A DNA stretch of 64,000 bases, taken from positions 2,046,001-2,110,000 of the forward strand of contig NZ_CP147919.1 of assembly GCF_039645985.1 (NCBI RefSeq). The letters are read 5' to 3'. The position numbers and the translations under genes were made by a program. Positions 9,127 to 18,581 of this stretch are shown here, piece after piece. The notes under the pieces were generated by a model that was given only the letters and a program-made list of their open reading frames with translations, was not told the DNA's origin and did no database searches. Every line of letters begins with the position of its first letter. Position 1 is the stretch's first letter. Source of the DNA: Sulfurimonas sp. HSL3-7. Its GTDB lineage: Bacteria; Campylobacterota; Campylobacteria; Campylobacterales; Sulfurimonadaceae.

Positions 9127-9453
9127 TTATTTGTTAAAGCCCAGAATGTAAAAGGTGTTTTTGCCTTCAACCTGCTTCAGGGCCACTTTATACTTGTCGG
9201 CAAAATGTTGCACTTTCTCCATCGCCTCTTCAGTACGTTCCGGGCTCGGTGCTTCGATCTTGATCTTGAAATAGTCTTCACTGTTCGACATGGCAACGTG
9301 CGAGTCATCAACTTTGAGGTGTTCATTCAGATCAAAAATATGTTTTTCGATCTTCTCAAAAGAGTTCGTATTATTGATAATTCTCTCCAACTGGTTCAAC
9401 AGTGCTTCGTTGGGTGTATACCCAAGTTGTTTCAACATCGCTTCATTATTCAT
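9127..9453 (-). CDS. Small conserved-looking protein of unknown function
   Basis: A 108-residue soluble protein, not recognised. The N-terminal half is helical (NNEAMLKQLGYTPNEALLNQL), and the C-terminal half reads like an alpha-beta fold (YFKIKIEAPSPERTEEAMEKVQHFADKYKVALKQVEGKNTFYILGF). No cysteines, signal peptide or membrane segment. The start follows AAGGTGAAAA, which supports translation. It lies between the GreB-like gene and the Sel1 gene on the same strand. Confidence 0.65.
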   Translation of the reverse strand: MNNEAMLKQLGYTPNEALLNQLERIINNTNSFEKIEKHIFDLNEHLKVDDSHVAMSNSEDYFKIKIEAPSPERTEEAMEKVQHFADKYKVALKQVEGKNTFYILGFNK

Positions 9454-9506
9454 TTTTCACCTTGGCTTGTTTTTGCCGAAAATTCTAGCATAGAATGTGT
9501 TTACTC

Positions 9507-10490
9507 TCAAAATTGTTCAAACAGTAGATGGTATTGCCCCTTGTACTTGTCGGTATTGGCACACTGTTTGTACGCGGCCGCATACCTATCGGCCTCTTCG
9601 CCCTGGCGATAGAGGTTCGCAAGTATCTTGTTGACCTCGCATATCTCCGTCGCTTTTGCATACCATTCCAGTGCCTGCCGTCGATCGGCTCTGACACCCT
9701 GCCCTTCAAAATAGAGTTCCGCTGCCATCTGTGCACCCAGGGGGCTGCCCCCGTTTGCTGATTTGAGGATCAGCTCGACTCCGTACTGGATCCTGCGGAC
9801 ATTGCGCGGCCCGATAATATGAAGTTTCCCCATTTTGGCCATCGCATCGAGATTGCCTAGTCCGGAGGCATCGCTGTAGTACTCTAGCGCCACATTGAGG
9901 GCATTGCCCGTTTGCGGGGCGACCATCGGGCTCTTTCGGGTGTAGTTGCTGCGCCAATATGCATCGCCCATCAGTTCCATCGCTTTCTCATCGCCTTTTT
10001 TTGCCGCCTGATTGGTCAAAAAGAGCGCCATTCTAAGGTCCGGAGCAATAATTTTGTCGCCGTAAAAAAGCTCAGCTACCGTAAGATAATCTTTCCCAGA
10101 AGCCTCACGCCGGTTCTCCGAAAGGTCCCTGCTGACGGCCATCAAAGCTGAACGTATCGGACTTTTTTCAACATTGACAAGCGATTCCGTGACCTTCTTA
10201 TACCCATCTCTGCTGCGACTTTGCGAGAAAAGGATGATGCTGATACCCAGCGCTCCTTTGCCCCCGTTTCTAACCGAACGTTCCAGCCACCTTTTCGCTT
10301 CATTAGTTGAGCCCTTCGCATAATAGAGCAGCCCGAGATCGTACATCGCAGCAACGTCTCCCTTCATCGCATTGATCCGCGCAATGGCAATAGCGCGGTC
10401 GGCATTCCCTTTTTCAAACGTATTCTTCATCTCTTCAAAATCACCTCCGAAGAGAGACAGTGTCAAAAACAGTAACAGTAGGATCTTCAT
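9507..10490 (-). CDS. Secreted Sel1-repeat protein
   Basis: A 327-residue protein with a short signal peptide (MKILLLLFLTLSLFGGDF) and several Sel1-like helical repeats, for example AMYDLGLLYYAKGSTNEAKRWLERS, AMELMGDAYWRSNY and GAQMAAELYFEGQGVRADRRQALEWYAKA. Sel1 arrays act as protein-interaction scaffolds in the periplasm. The cysteines near the end (ATEICEVNK, YKQCANTDK) could pair. It overlaps nothing, but its 5' end is close to the divergent rnr promoter at 10519. No partner can be named. Confidence 0.8.
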   Translation of the reverse strand: MKILLLLFLTLSLFGGDFEEMKNTFEKGNADRAIAIARINAMKGDVAAMYDLGLLYYAKGSTNEAKRWLERSVRNGGKGALGISIILFSQSRSRDGYKKVTESLVNVEKSPIRSALMAVSRDLSENRREASGKDYLTVAELFYGDKIIAPDLRMALFLTNQAAKKGDEKAMELMGDAYWRSNYTRKSPMVAPQTGNALNVALEYYSDASGLGNLDAMAKMGKLHIIGPRNVRRIQYGVELILKSANGGSPLGAQMAAELYFEGQGVRADRRQALEWYAKATEICEVNKILANLYRQGEEADRYAAAYKQCANTDKYKGQYHLLFEQF

Positions 10491-10518
10491 ATATTCGCCT
10501 TCAATATCTATTCTTAGT

Positions 10519-10524
10519 TATAAT
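10519..10524 (+). promoter_or_regulatory. -10 box upstream of rnr
   Basis: Exact TATAAT, about 80 bp before the GTG start of rnr and in the gap between rnr and the divergent Sel1 gene. No clear -35 is visible, which is normal for Campylobacterota promoters. Confidence 0.5.
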
Positions 10525-10602
10525 ACTAGAAATTTATTTAAGAGCCTCCCTGCAATCATTATAGAATTGCCGGCGATGCTTTTGTATTGGGGAAAAGAGC
10601 GC

Positions 10603-12558
10603 GTGAAAAACCTTTTGATACGATTGACCGTGGGACTTTACGAACAGGACATCACCGAAGAGGAGATGGAACATGTTCAGAAATGGCTTGCTCAAGGCTA
10701 CCTCGTAAAAGAGGAGAAACTCTACCGCCTCCCCTCAAAATACCGCGCAGGTTCAATAATGATGGCCCAGCAGGGTTCCGCTTACCTGCGGGTAGTCGGT
10801 GCCAATGTCCGCGATCTCTACATCGATGAACACGATCTCGGCAGTGCCAAAGACGGTGACATCGTCATCGCCCAACGTCTGCTGGGAAAACGCGGCGGAC
10901 CAAGCGCCAAGGTCGTAGAGGTCCTCGGACGCGCCGAAACCTACAGCGTTGCCATACTGACGGTCAACAAGGGGCAAAAAGGGCTGGTCGACATTCGTAC
11001 CGGCTACCCGGCAGGCGTTCCGCTCAGCGCCGCCGAACTTGCCAAATACGAAGAGGGCGCCCTCTTCAAAATCAACGACCAGACCAGCGAAGTCATGGCA
11101 GAGCTGGGCCACATCAGCGATCCTCTGGTCGATGAGAAGATCGTGCTGGCGCAGTTTAACAAGCACGATGAATTCGAGCAGGATGTCCTCGATCTGGCGC
11201 AGAGTTTTGACAAGAACGTGGACGTCTCGTTCTACCCCGACCGCAAAGACCTGCGAAGCCTCCCTTTTTGTACTATCGACCCGGTCACCGCAAAAGACTT
11301 TGACGATGCCATCTGCTACATCCCCGAGAAGAACATCCTCTACGTCGCCATCGCCGACGTCAGCAGCTATGTCGAGCCCTTTGGTCCGATCGATGCCGAA
11401 GCGATCTACCGTAGTTTCTCAATCTACCTGCCGCACCGTTCCATTCCGATGCTGCCGCGCCAACTCTCCGAGACCCTCTGTTCGCTTCAGCCTCATGTCG
11501 ACCGTCTCGCCTTTGTTTTTGAACTGCATCTCGATGGGCTAAAAGTGGTAAAAAGCGAACTGTACGAGGCCATTATCCACTCCAAACGCCGCTTTACCTA
11601 TGAAGAGGTCGACCTCTTTTTCGAAGGCGGCCTTACGCCAAAAAACAGCGAGGAAGAACCTGTATTCGGCTACCTCCCCAAGCTGCGCGAACTGACCGAC
11701 GCGCTCAAAGAGGAGCGGCTGAAATACGGCTATGACTTCCATTCCGAAGAGGTCGAGATGGAACTCGACGAGGAGCAAAACATCATCTCTACTACGCTGA
11801 GCGAAGAAACCCCCTCGCACGGACTGATCGAAGACTGTATGCTTTTGGCCAACAAGGCGGCAGCCTCGCGTTACACCCACGGTGTCTTCCGTATCCACGA
11901 ACCTTCAAGCCAGATCAAGCTCCAGAGCCTCTATCAGGAGCTTGCAGGCATCGGCATCATCGTCGAACCCAAAGAGTCCATGAAAGAGACGATCGATTTC
12001 ATTCAGGCCGAAGCACGCAAACGCGGCCTCGACAAGGAGGTAGACACCCTCATCATCCGCGCGCAGATGCAGGCGCGCTATGCCCCGCACAATGTCGGCC
12101 ACTTCGGGCTCGGGTTTGACGCCTACACCCATTTCACCTCGCCGATCCGCCGCTATTCGGATCTCATCGTCCACCGTCATCTCAAGGCCCTGCTGGCCAA
12201 GGACACCGAGGAGAGTTCCTACGTCCTGCGCAACATCGACGCCCTCTGTTTCAGCATCAGCGAAAAAGAGCGCGAGGCCTCTACGATCGAGATACGTTTC
12301 ATGCAGCGCAAATTCGCCCGCTGGGCAAACGGACTGATCGGGCAGGAGTTCAGGGCACGAGTCCACGGCACGGATCCGGACTACATCGCCGAGATACTCG
12401 AACCGATCGTCGGCGCGGTGGTCAACCTCAGCGTCAGTACCCCGGTCACCCTTTTTGACGATATCATCGTCCGTATCGACAAGGTCGATCTGGCAACGGC
12501 CAAGATCAGCGCCAGCCTCGTCAAAAAGCTTGACACCGACCCGATGGAACTGAGCTGA
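10603..12558 (+). CDS. rnr: Ribonuclease R / exoribonuclease II family
   Basis: Processive 3'-5' exoribonuclease for structured RNA and mRNA decay. The cold-shock-like domain region is followed by the RNB catalytic domain with the metal-binding motif DPVTAKDFDDAICY and the later YAPHNVGHFGLGFDAYTHFTSPIRRYSDL signature; the C-terminal ~80 residues form a reduced S1-type region. The start is set at GTG 10603, preceded by GGGGAAAAGAG, giving 651 residues, the usual length in this phylum (shorter than E. coli RNase R). ATG 10576 and an upstream frame to 10372 are alternatives but overlap the divergent gene. Its stop overlaps the holA start. Confidence 0.93.
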   Translation: MKNLLIRLTVGLYEQDITEEEMEHVQKWLAQGYLVKEEKLYRLPSKYRAGSIMMAQQGSAYLRVVGANVRDLYIDEHDLGSAKDGDIVIAQRLLGKRGGPSAKVVEVLGRAETYSVAILTVNKGQKGLVDIRTGYPAGVPLSAAELAKYEEGALFKINDQTSEVMAELGHISDPLVDEKIVLAQFNKHDEFEQDVLDLAQSFDKNVDVSFYPDRKDLRSLPFCTIDPVTAKDFDDAICYIPEKNILYVAIADVSSYVEPFGPIDAEAIYRSFSIYLPHRSIPMLPRQLSETLCSLQPHVDRLAFVFELHLDGLKVVKSELYEAIIHSKRRFTYEEVDLFFEGGLTPKNSEEEPVFGYLPKLRELTDALKEERLKYGYDFHSEEVEMELDEEQNIISTTLSEETPSHGLIEDCMLLANKAAASRYTHGVFRIHEPSSQIKLQSLYQELAGIGIIVEPKESMKETIDFIQAEARKRGLDKEVDTLIIRAQMQARYAPHNVGHFGLGFDAYTHFTSPIRRYSDLIVHRHLKALLAKDTEESSYVLRNIDALCFSISEKEREASTIEIRFMQRKFARWANGLIGQEFRARVHGTDPDYIAEILEPIVGAVVNLSVSTPVTLFDDIIVRIDKVDLATAKISASLVKKLDTDPMELS

Positions 12559-13526
12559 TGCGCCGAAACGAGCTCGACAACCTTATCCGCAACAACGAAC
12601 GTCCGCAGGCCGTCATGCTCTACGGCGAGAGCCATTTTCTCATCGACTACTACCTGCGCATCTTCAGCACTATCCCCGATGCCAATGTGCTGAGCCTCTA
12701 TCATGACGAGTACGATTTCAACAGCGCGAAAGTCCACCTCTCACAGGGCTCGCTCTTCGGCGACCAGAACCTGCTCATTATCAAGAACGAAAAGAAAGTG
12801 CCCAAAAAAGATCTTGACATCCTGCTCGAACTGGTACAGAAGAACCCCGATAACACCTTTATCTACGCCTATTACGGCAGTGACATGAAGACCTCAGCAA
12901 AAGCCTTCAACAAGAAGTCCGGCGGCATCGAAGTGCGGCTCTTCCCCCCTTTTGCCAATGAGGCCCGCAGCCTCATCATGCAGGAGGCGCAGCGCCTGGG
13001 TGTCCAGATGGACGGTTATGCCGCCACCCACCTCATCGAAACGCAAAACGGCGACCTCTCGCTCGCCTTCAATGAGCTGAACAAACTCCGGATCCTCGGG
13101 CGCCCTGTCGGTGCCAAGGAGATCGACGCGCTGGTCTACGGGGTAGCCGAAGTAAAGATCGACCAGTTCATCAACCACCTGCTTGCCAAAAAAGATTTTA
13201 AAGAGGAGCTCCAGCGCATCCTCGAGAGCGGCGAGGACGAGATCCGCATCATCACGGCCATCAGCGCCTTCATAACGCAGCTCTACCTCTTTTACGCCCA
13301 CATCAAGATACACGGCATTGCCGACTCTGCGGCCATTCTCGGTTACAAACTGCCGCAGAAGATCGAACAGGAGCGCGCCCAGCAGAGCATCAGGTTCAAG
13401 CAGGAGCAGTACGAAACCATCCTGAACCTCCTGCTTGCGAATGAGCTGAAGATGAAGTCCGGCGGAGCGCTTGAGAAAAACGCCCTCCTTTTGGCGACGC
13501 TGATCAAACTGCAGAGCTATATTTAA
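12558..13526 (+). CDS. holA: DNA polymerase III subunit delta
   Basis: Clamp-loader subunit that opens the beta sliding clamp. The sequence follows the HolA plan: N-terminal MLYGESHFLIDYYLRIF and LLIIKNEKKVPKKDLDILLEL (degenerate AAA+ core), then EARSLIMQEAQRLGVQMDGYAATHLIETQNGDLSLAFNELNKL, and a helical C-terminal collar domain ending LLATLIKLQSYI. The 322-residue length is normal. Its ATG shares one base with the rnr stop (TGATG), so the two are translationally coupled, an arrangement common in Campylobacterales. Confidence 0.92.
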   Translation: MRRNELDNLIRNNERPQAVMLYGESHFLIDYYLRIFSTIPDANVLSLYHDEYDFNSAKVHLSQGSLFGDQNLLIIKNEKKVPKKDLDILLELVQKNPDNTFIYAYYGSDMKTSAKAFNKKSGGIEVRLFPPFANEARSLIMQEAQRLGVQMDGYAATHLIETQNGDLSLAFNELNKLRILGRPVGAKEIDALVYGVAEVKIDQFINHLLAKKDFKEELQRILESGEDEIRIITAISAFITQLYLFYAHIKIHGIADSAAILGYKLPQKIEQERAQQSIRFKQEQYETILNLLLANELKMKSGGALEKNALLLATLIKLQSYI

Positions 13527-13561
13527 CATCCAAAACAAAAAACCAATCAAAAAGAATCAAA

Positions 13562-15406
13562 ATGATACAATTTTCCAACGTCTCCAAAGCCTACGGCAGC
13601 CAAGAACTTTATAGCAACATCACCTTTAAACTCAACCCCGGTAACAAAATGGGCCTCGTCGGTCGTAACGGTAGCGGTAAATCGACCATGTTTAAACTTA
13701 TTTTGGGCGAAGAAGAGCCAAGTGAAGGGAGTGTGCTTATCCCTAAAAACTATAAGATAGGTGCCTTGCGTCAGCACCTTGAGTTTAGTGAAAAAACGCT
13801 GCGTGAAGAGGCTGCTCTTGCACTCGAAGATGACATGAAGTGGGATACCTACCGTGTCGAGAAGATCCTCTTTGGTCTGGGCTTCGTCCAGGAAGACCTC
13901 GACAAAGCCCCCCTCTCGTTTTCGGGTGGGTATCAGATCCGTATCAACCTTGCCAAACTGCTGGTGACCGAACCGAACCTGCTGCTGCTTGATGAGCCGA
14001 CCAACTACCTCGACATCCTTTCTCTGCGCTGGCTCAAGTCCTTTCTTAGAGCCTTTCAGGGCGAGGTGATCCTCATTACGCACGACCGCGACTTTATGGA
14101 CGGCATCTGTACCCATACCATGGGGATCGTCCGGCGTGATCTGTTTGTGATCCCAGGCGACACACACAAGTTCTATGCCCAGCTGGCCGAAAATGAGGAG
14201 CTTTACGCCAAACAGAAAGCCTCTCAGGACAAAAAAGTCAAGGAACTCGAAGAGTTCATCGCCAAAAACAAGGCGAGAGCATCGACAGCAGCACTGGCGC
14301 AGTCTAAAGTCAAACAGCTGGAGAAGATGGACCGTATGGAGGACATTGGTTTTGACAGTACCCTTGCCTTCGACTTTCAGTTCAAAGACACGCCGGCTAA
14401 AGTCCTGCTTGATGTTCAGGATATCAGCTTTGGGTACACCCCGGACAACATTCTCTTTAAGAACATCTCCTTTACCATCGAAAAGGGGCACTGCCTTGCC
14501 ATCATCGGTAAAAATGGTGTCGGTAAGTCTACCTTGCTTAACACTATCGCAGGTGAGTTAGAGCCCTTGACGGGTGAAGTCAAGTACCATGGATCCACCG
14601 CAGTGGGACACTTTGGTCAGACCAATATAGCACGTCTTAATCCCGACAGCACCATTATGGATGAGATCTATGCCGCCAATCCGAAACTTGCCGCCGCCAA
14701 TGTCAGGGCGATCTGCGGGGCGATGATGTTCAGCGGCGACCGTGCCGAAAAGAAGGTCTCGCTTCTCTCGGGTGGTGAAAAAAGTCGGGTGATGCTGGGA
14801 CAGATTTTGTCACGGCCGTCCAACCTGCTCTTTCTCGATGAGCCCACGCACCACCTTGACATCGACTCCATTGAAGCATTGACCGTCGCGATCAAAAACT
14901 TCCAGGGCTCTTCTATTATCGTCTCCCACTCCGAAGAGCTCTTACGCCGTGTCGCTGACCGGCTCATCATCTTTTCAAAAGACGGTGCAGAGCTGTTTGA
15001 CGGCGGGTACGACCTGTTCCTGGAAAAAAAGGGGTGGGATGAAGACGAGGTCGAAGAGACCAAACCTAAAAAGAAGAAAACCGCCAACCCGATGAGCAAA
15101 GAGAACAAAAAGCTCAAAAACATCATCACCAAAGAGCGTTCACGTGCAACGTCGCCGCTTCGAAAAGAGATCGAAAAGGCGGAGAAGTTCATTATGGAGA
15201 GCGAGACTCAGATCGCCAAGTATCACCAGGAACTAGTAGAAGCCTCCAATGTCAATGATAACGCCAAAGTGATGGAAGTCTCACAGTTTGTCTCTAAACT
15301 CGAAGCCGAAGTCGAAGAGAAATTTGAGCGCATGGAAGTTGCGCAGGAAGAGCTGGATGCCTTGATGGCGGAGTACGAAGAGAAGTTGGCGGTATTAGAG
15401 GGATAA
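13562..15406 (+). CDS. ABC-F family ATP-binding protein
   Basis: Soluble protein with two ABC nucleotide-binding domains and no membrane part, of the ribosome-associated ABC-F class (Uup, EttA, YbiT relatives). Domain 1: Walker A GRNGSGKST (~residue 35), signature SFSGG, Walker B LLLLDEPTNYLD. Domain 2: Walker A GKNGVGKST (~320), signature LLSGGEKSR, LLFLDEPTHHLDID. An inter-domain linker rich in K, E and A (~220-265) and a C-terminal charged coiled coil (~510-614) are present. It likely acts on stalled ribosomes. The subfamily is not resolved. It follows holA by 35 bp and may be cotranscribed. Confidence 0.92.
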   Translation: MIQFSNVSKAYGSQELYSNITFKLNPGNKMGLVGRNGSGKSTMFKLILGEEEPSEGSVLIPKNYKIGALRQHLEFSEKTLREEAALALEDDMKWDTYRVEKILFGLGFVQEDLDKAPLSFSGGYQIRINLAKLLVTEPNLLLLDEPTNYLDILSLRWLKSFLRAFQGEVILITHDRDFMDGICTHTMGIVRRDLFVIPGDTHKFYAQLAENEELYAKQKASQDKKVKELEEFIAKNKARASTAALAQSKVKQLEKMDRMEDIGFDSTLAFDFQFKDTPAKVLLDVQDISFGYTPDNILFKNISFTIEKGHCLAIIGKNGVGKSTLLNTIAGELEPLTGEVKYHGSTAVGHFGQTNIARLNPDSTIMDEIYAANPKLAAANVRAICGAMMFSGDRAEKKVSLLSGGEKSRVMLGQILSRPSNLLFLDEPTHHLDIDSIEALTVAIKNFQGSSIIVSHSEELLRRVADRLIIFSKDGAELFDGGYDLFLEKKGWDEDEVEETKPKKKKTANPMSKENKKLKNIITKERSRATSPLRKEIEKAEKFIMESETQIAKYHQELVEASNVNDNAKVMEVSQFVSKLEAEVEEKFERMEVAQEELDALMAEYEEKLAVLEG

Positions 15407-15520
15407 GAGTCTTAGGCAAAACCGTGTTAAACGTCCAAAAGCAACTGCGTCTCTCTTTAAAGGTCAGCTTTATTACAAGGAAGTGTTACCTATAATAAGC
15501 TACCGACTTAAGGAAAAGAT

Positions 15521-17107
15521 GTGATGAAAGAGAATAGATTTAACAAAGAAGCTTTTTATATCAATATTTTAATCGGTCTGCTCTCTGTCGTCATGATCGT
15601 TGTCGGCTACCAGACCCTGACCAGTCAGAGCAACAATATCAGGATCGAAGTGGACAATACCGCAAACGAATTCGAGACACGGATCAAAACCGGGATCGGT
15701 TCTGTTTTGTCTCTATATGCCGCTGCTGGGGAGATCTACAAAAATCAGGATATTCCCCTGGCGTATGTCGCCAAGGTCCACGGGGTGAATGTGCAAGGGG
15801 ATTTTGCCCTGGATGAACCGACCCTCTCCAACCTGACCGGATTCGGCGGATTTACATCCTCAAAAAAAGTACTCCACGAGATGGCAACGTCATTGGCCCT
15901 GACGACCTACTTTGCCATTGCCAAAGGGCTGAACAAGAGTTTTAAACAAATCTATTACGCTTCAAAACACAACTTCTCCACATCCTATCCTTTTCTATGG
16001 TCAGATCAGTTTATGTGGCATGCCGAAATGCTTGAAAAACCGCTGTGGCAGTATGCGACGCCGGCACTGAATCCTGAGAAAAAACTCTTTTTTACCCCGC
16101 TTCATAAATCGGCACAAAAAGAGAAGGTCCTGGTCACTATCGGGCACCCTTTCTATGACAAAAACGAGTTTCTCGGCACCGTCAACCTGGACATTGCCGT
16201 TGCCCTGGAGAGTGCTTTTCTTGAGAGTAAGAACCTTCATCACGGGACCTACGTTGTTGTCAGTCAGAACAATGAGATCGTTGCCGCCAGCAACCTTAAA
16301 GGGTATGATGTCGAAAAGATCTTTAGAGCATCTCAGCTGCTGAGCAGAGAGATCCTGGAGTCGGCCGTCACCGACAACGGTCATCTCTCCCTGGGCAGTC
16401 ATTATGTCTATGTAAAAGCGTTTGAGGATATTCCCTGGAAACTCTATTATGTCAAAGAGAAGCTCGATATCTATGTGAACTCTCTATATTATGTCGGCAT
16501 GATGTTTGTCGTCATACTCCTTCTCTTTCGGGTCAAAACGCTGATAAAACGTCTTTCCGCTTCGCGCAACGAACTGGAGCAGCAGGCGCTGACAGACCCG
16601 ATGACAAAACTCTACAACAGACGATACCTGTCGGAAATCACAGACCATCTTTTAGGGTTGATGCGCCGTAACAGGAGCCACATTACCGTGGTCATGCTCG
16701 ATATCGACAAGTTTAAAAACATCAATGACACCTATGGGCATCAGGTGGGCGACGACGTGATCATCGCACTTGCCCAGACCCTTAAAAAATCGACACGCGT
16801 CAGTGATGTGACCTGTCGTCTCGGCGGCGAAGAGTTTCTTATTCTTCTTCCGGAGACCGTAATGGAGGGCGGATATGCCATGGCCGAGACCTTGCGCCGT
16901 GAAGTCGAAAAACTCGTCATCACACTCGACGACGGCACAGAACTCCGCTTCACCATCAGCCTTGGCGTTGCCGAGGTCAACAGGGATGACAAAAACTTTG
17001 ATGCGGCGATGACACGCGCTGATGCGGCCCTCTATGAAGCAAAAGAGAACGGTCGGAACAGGGTCTGCCGTGCCAAACCCTTTGAAGGGACGATGTCAGA
17101 AAGCTGA
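15521..17107 (+). CDS. Cache-GGDEF diguanylate cyclase
   Basis: Membrane-bound enzyme that makes c-di-GMP from two GTP. A transmembrane helix at ~15-35, a periplasmic double-Cache sensor (~40-320) and a second helix (~325-343) precede the GGDEF domain (~360-520). The active site is intact (CRLGGEEF, with FKNINDTYGHQVGDD), and RVSD five residues before GGEEF is an inhibitory I-site (RxxD), so product feedback is expected. A dense ribosome-binding site is AAGGAAAAG before ATG 15521. It is monocistronic. The Cache ligand is unknown, possibly an amino or organic acid. Confidence 0.93.
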   Translation: MMKENRFNKEAFYINILIGLLSVVMIVVGYQTLTSQSNNIRIEVDNTANEFETRIKTGIGSVLSLYAAAGEIYKNQDIPLAYVAKVHGVNVQGDFALDEPTLSNLTGFGGFTSSKKVLHEMATSLALTTYFAIAKGLNKSFKQIYYASKHNFSTSYPFLWSDQFMWHAEMLEKPLWQYATPALNPEKKLFFTPLHKSAQKEKVLVTIGHPFYDKNEFLGTVNLDIAVALESAFLESKNLHHGTYVVVSQNNEIVAASNLKGYDVEKIFRASQLLSREILESAVTDNGHLSLGSHYVYVKAFEDIPWKLYYVKEKLDIYVNSLYYVGMMFVVILLLFRVKTLIKRLSASRNELEQQALTDPMTKLYNRRYLSEITDHLLGLMRRNRSHITVVMLDIDKFKNINDTYGHQVGDDVIIALAQTLKKSTRVSDVTCRLGGEEFLILLPETVMEGGYAMAETLRREVEKLVITLDDGTELRFTISLGVAEVNRDDKNFDAAMTRADAALYEAKENGRNRVCRAKPFEGTMSES

Positions 17108-17159
17108 CCCCGCTCGGTCACATCACTTACCCTGTTCTCTAAACGTTTCGCAACATCAT

Positions 17160-17789
17160 TTATTTTTCAATGATCTTTCGCATCCAGGCAGCGATATCCG
17201 CCAACTCTTCACGGTCGATGCTGTGATCTTTAGCATACGCTTTGAACGCCACATTAAAACCGTTCTGCTGCAGCAGCTGTACCTGCTCTTTCGAGGTTTC
17301 AAAAGGTAATACATTGTCATCGGTACCGTGGGTACATAACCAGTTCGAAGCGGCCGCCTCTTCGTTCATCTCGCTCAGCAATTTGGACGCATCATAGATA
17401 TAGCCGCTGACGGCGATGTAACCGGCAAGCACCTTGTGGTAGCGCGTACCAAACTCAAAGGTGAGCAGCGAACCCTGCGAAAAACCGAACAGAAAGCTCT
17501 CATCGGCATTAAACTCCTCTTCGAAGAGCATGTCCAAAGTCTCGGTAAGCAGTTGACTCGACTGTCGTATTCCGGGAAGCTGGTTCGGCGGCAGCTGGTA
17601 CCATGAAAACCCCGTAAAGTACTCAAACGGGGCATCCAGAAGAAGGTAATTCATGGTTTCGATCTGTAAAAAGTCCGGCAGCATCGTAAAACCTTCCGAC
17701 GAGTCCCCGCGCCCGTGAAGGATGATCATGACCTTTTTGGAAGGGACTTTTGAAGGGATAAAGATATTGTCTAAGGGTAGGTTTTGCAT
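17160..17789 (-). CDS. Carboxylesterase / phospholipase-type alpha/beta hydrolase
   Basis: A 209-residue cytoplasmic serine hydrolase of the YpfH/carboxylesterase type. The oxyanion segment is ILHGRGDSSEGF, the nucleophile elbow FGFSQGS, the acid lies in CTHGTDDNVLP and the histidine in AKDHSID, so the triad is complete. It would cleave short acyl esters or thioesters; the natural substrate is unknown. There is no Shine-Dalgarno site: a perfect TATAAT ends 5 nt before the ATG, in the same context as hrpB, so the mRNA is probably leaderless. Confidence 0.85.
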   Translation of the reverse strand: MQNLPLDNIFIPSKVPSKKVMIILHGRGDSSEGFTMLPDFLQIETMNYLLLDAPFEYFTGFSWYQLPPNQLPGIRQSSQLLTETLDMLFEEEFNADESFLFGFSQGSLLTFEFGTRYHKVLAGYIAVSGYIYDASKLLSEMNEEAAASNWLCTHGTDDNVLPFETSKEQVQLLQQNGFNVAFKAYAKDHSIDREELADIAAWMRKIIEK

Positions 17790-17794
17790 GCGGC

Positions 17795-17800
17795 ATTATA
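17795..17800 (-). promoter_or_regulatory. -10 box of a leaderless promoter (esterase)
   Basis: On the minus strand TATAAT is followed by GCCGC and then ATGCAAAACCT. With transcription starting 6-8 nt past the -10, the transcript would begin at or within a base or two of the start codon. Confidence 0.6.
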
Positions 17801-17939
17801 CAAAAACTATATGGATATCCGGACCGTCGTCATCAAAGTATCTTGGCAGAAAGAAGGATTTTCTGATCTCATAGCTGGGTGGAGAGGCTGCTTTAATAGA
17901 TATTCAAATAAACAACAGTGCTAAAGTAGAGCGCTTCGC

Positions 17940-18416
17940 TTACTTTTCCCCCTGCCCCAGCAATTGGTCGATGTGGTAAAAGAGGTTCGGGTATTCCTGT
18001 TTGATCTCTGTGACCAGCCAGTCCAGATCGAGTTTCACGATAGTGCTCTCCGGGCGGCTTTTTGCCAGCCGTTTGATCCTGTCCATCGCCACGGCCCACA
18101 CATCATAATAGTCGACCGGGTACTGTTTCCATATCGCTTTTTCGAGTTTAAGACGAAAGGTCTCGCCCTGCGCCGATGCGAACAAGGCGATCATTTTTGA
18201 GAGAGACTCAGCCGAAGTCATCGTATAGGGGAGATCGTTTTCATCAATGATAACCCACGGGTGCTCTGTGTCCCAGTTCCCCTGAATCAGCTCCAGCTCT
18301 TTATGGCGCCCGTTTATACCCGGACGCATTTTGACGATGGTCATCTCATCGGCATTCAAATTGAGCGTTTCGGCGATCTGTCCGAGATCTTTTTGCAGTT
18401 GTTTGGGGAAAGTCAT
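17940..18416 (-). CDS. Soluble protein of unknown function
   Basis: A 158-residue protein without recognised family. Visible features: IVKMRPGINGRHKELELIQGNWDTEHPWVIIDENDLPYTM, then a helical C-terminal half containing AIWKQYPVDYYDVWAVAMDRIKRLAKSRPESTI. It has no cysteines, signal peptide or membrane segment, and is rich in W and Y. The start ATG 18416 follows AAGGTTACACC. It lies alone between the esterase and the divergent secreted propeller. Confidence 0.65.
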   Translation of the reverse strand: MTFPKQLQKDLGQIAETLNLNADEMTIVKMRPGINGRHKELELIQGNWDTEHPWVIIDENDLPYTMTSAESLSKMIALFASAQGETFRLKLEKAIWKQYPVDYYDVWAVAMDRIKRLAKSRPESTIVKLDLDWLVTEIKQEYPNLFYHIDQLLGQGEK

Positions 18417-18543
18417 GGTGTAACCTTCATATGGATTGTCATTCTATTATCATAGCCAAAAAGCCGAACAAGCTTACAGATCGAAACCTTTCACTAAGGA
18501 CAGCAGAGGCACTTTTGCATCTCCAAAGATCTCACAACTCTGA

Positions 18544-18549
18544 TATAAT
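18544..18549 (+). promoter_or_regulatory. -10 box upstream of the 18582 gene
   Basis: Exact TATAAT ending 32 bp before ATG 18582, a normal leader length. Confidence 0.5.
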
Positions 18550-18581
18550 CGCCGAAAACAACCTTTGGAATAAAAAGAAAA

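Noticed and set aside
9706-9957. Arg- and Cys-rich frame on the minus strand
   Set aside because: It is an out-of-frame shadow of the Sel1 gene at 9507-10490.
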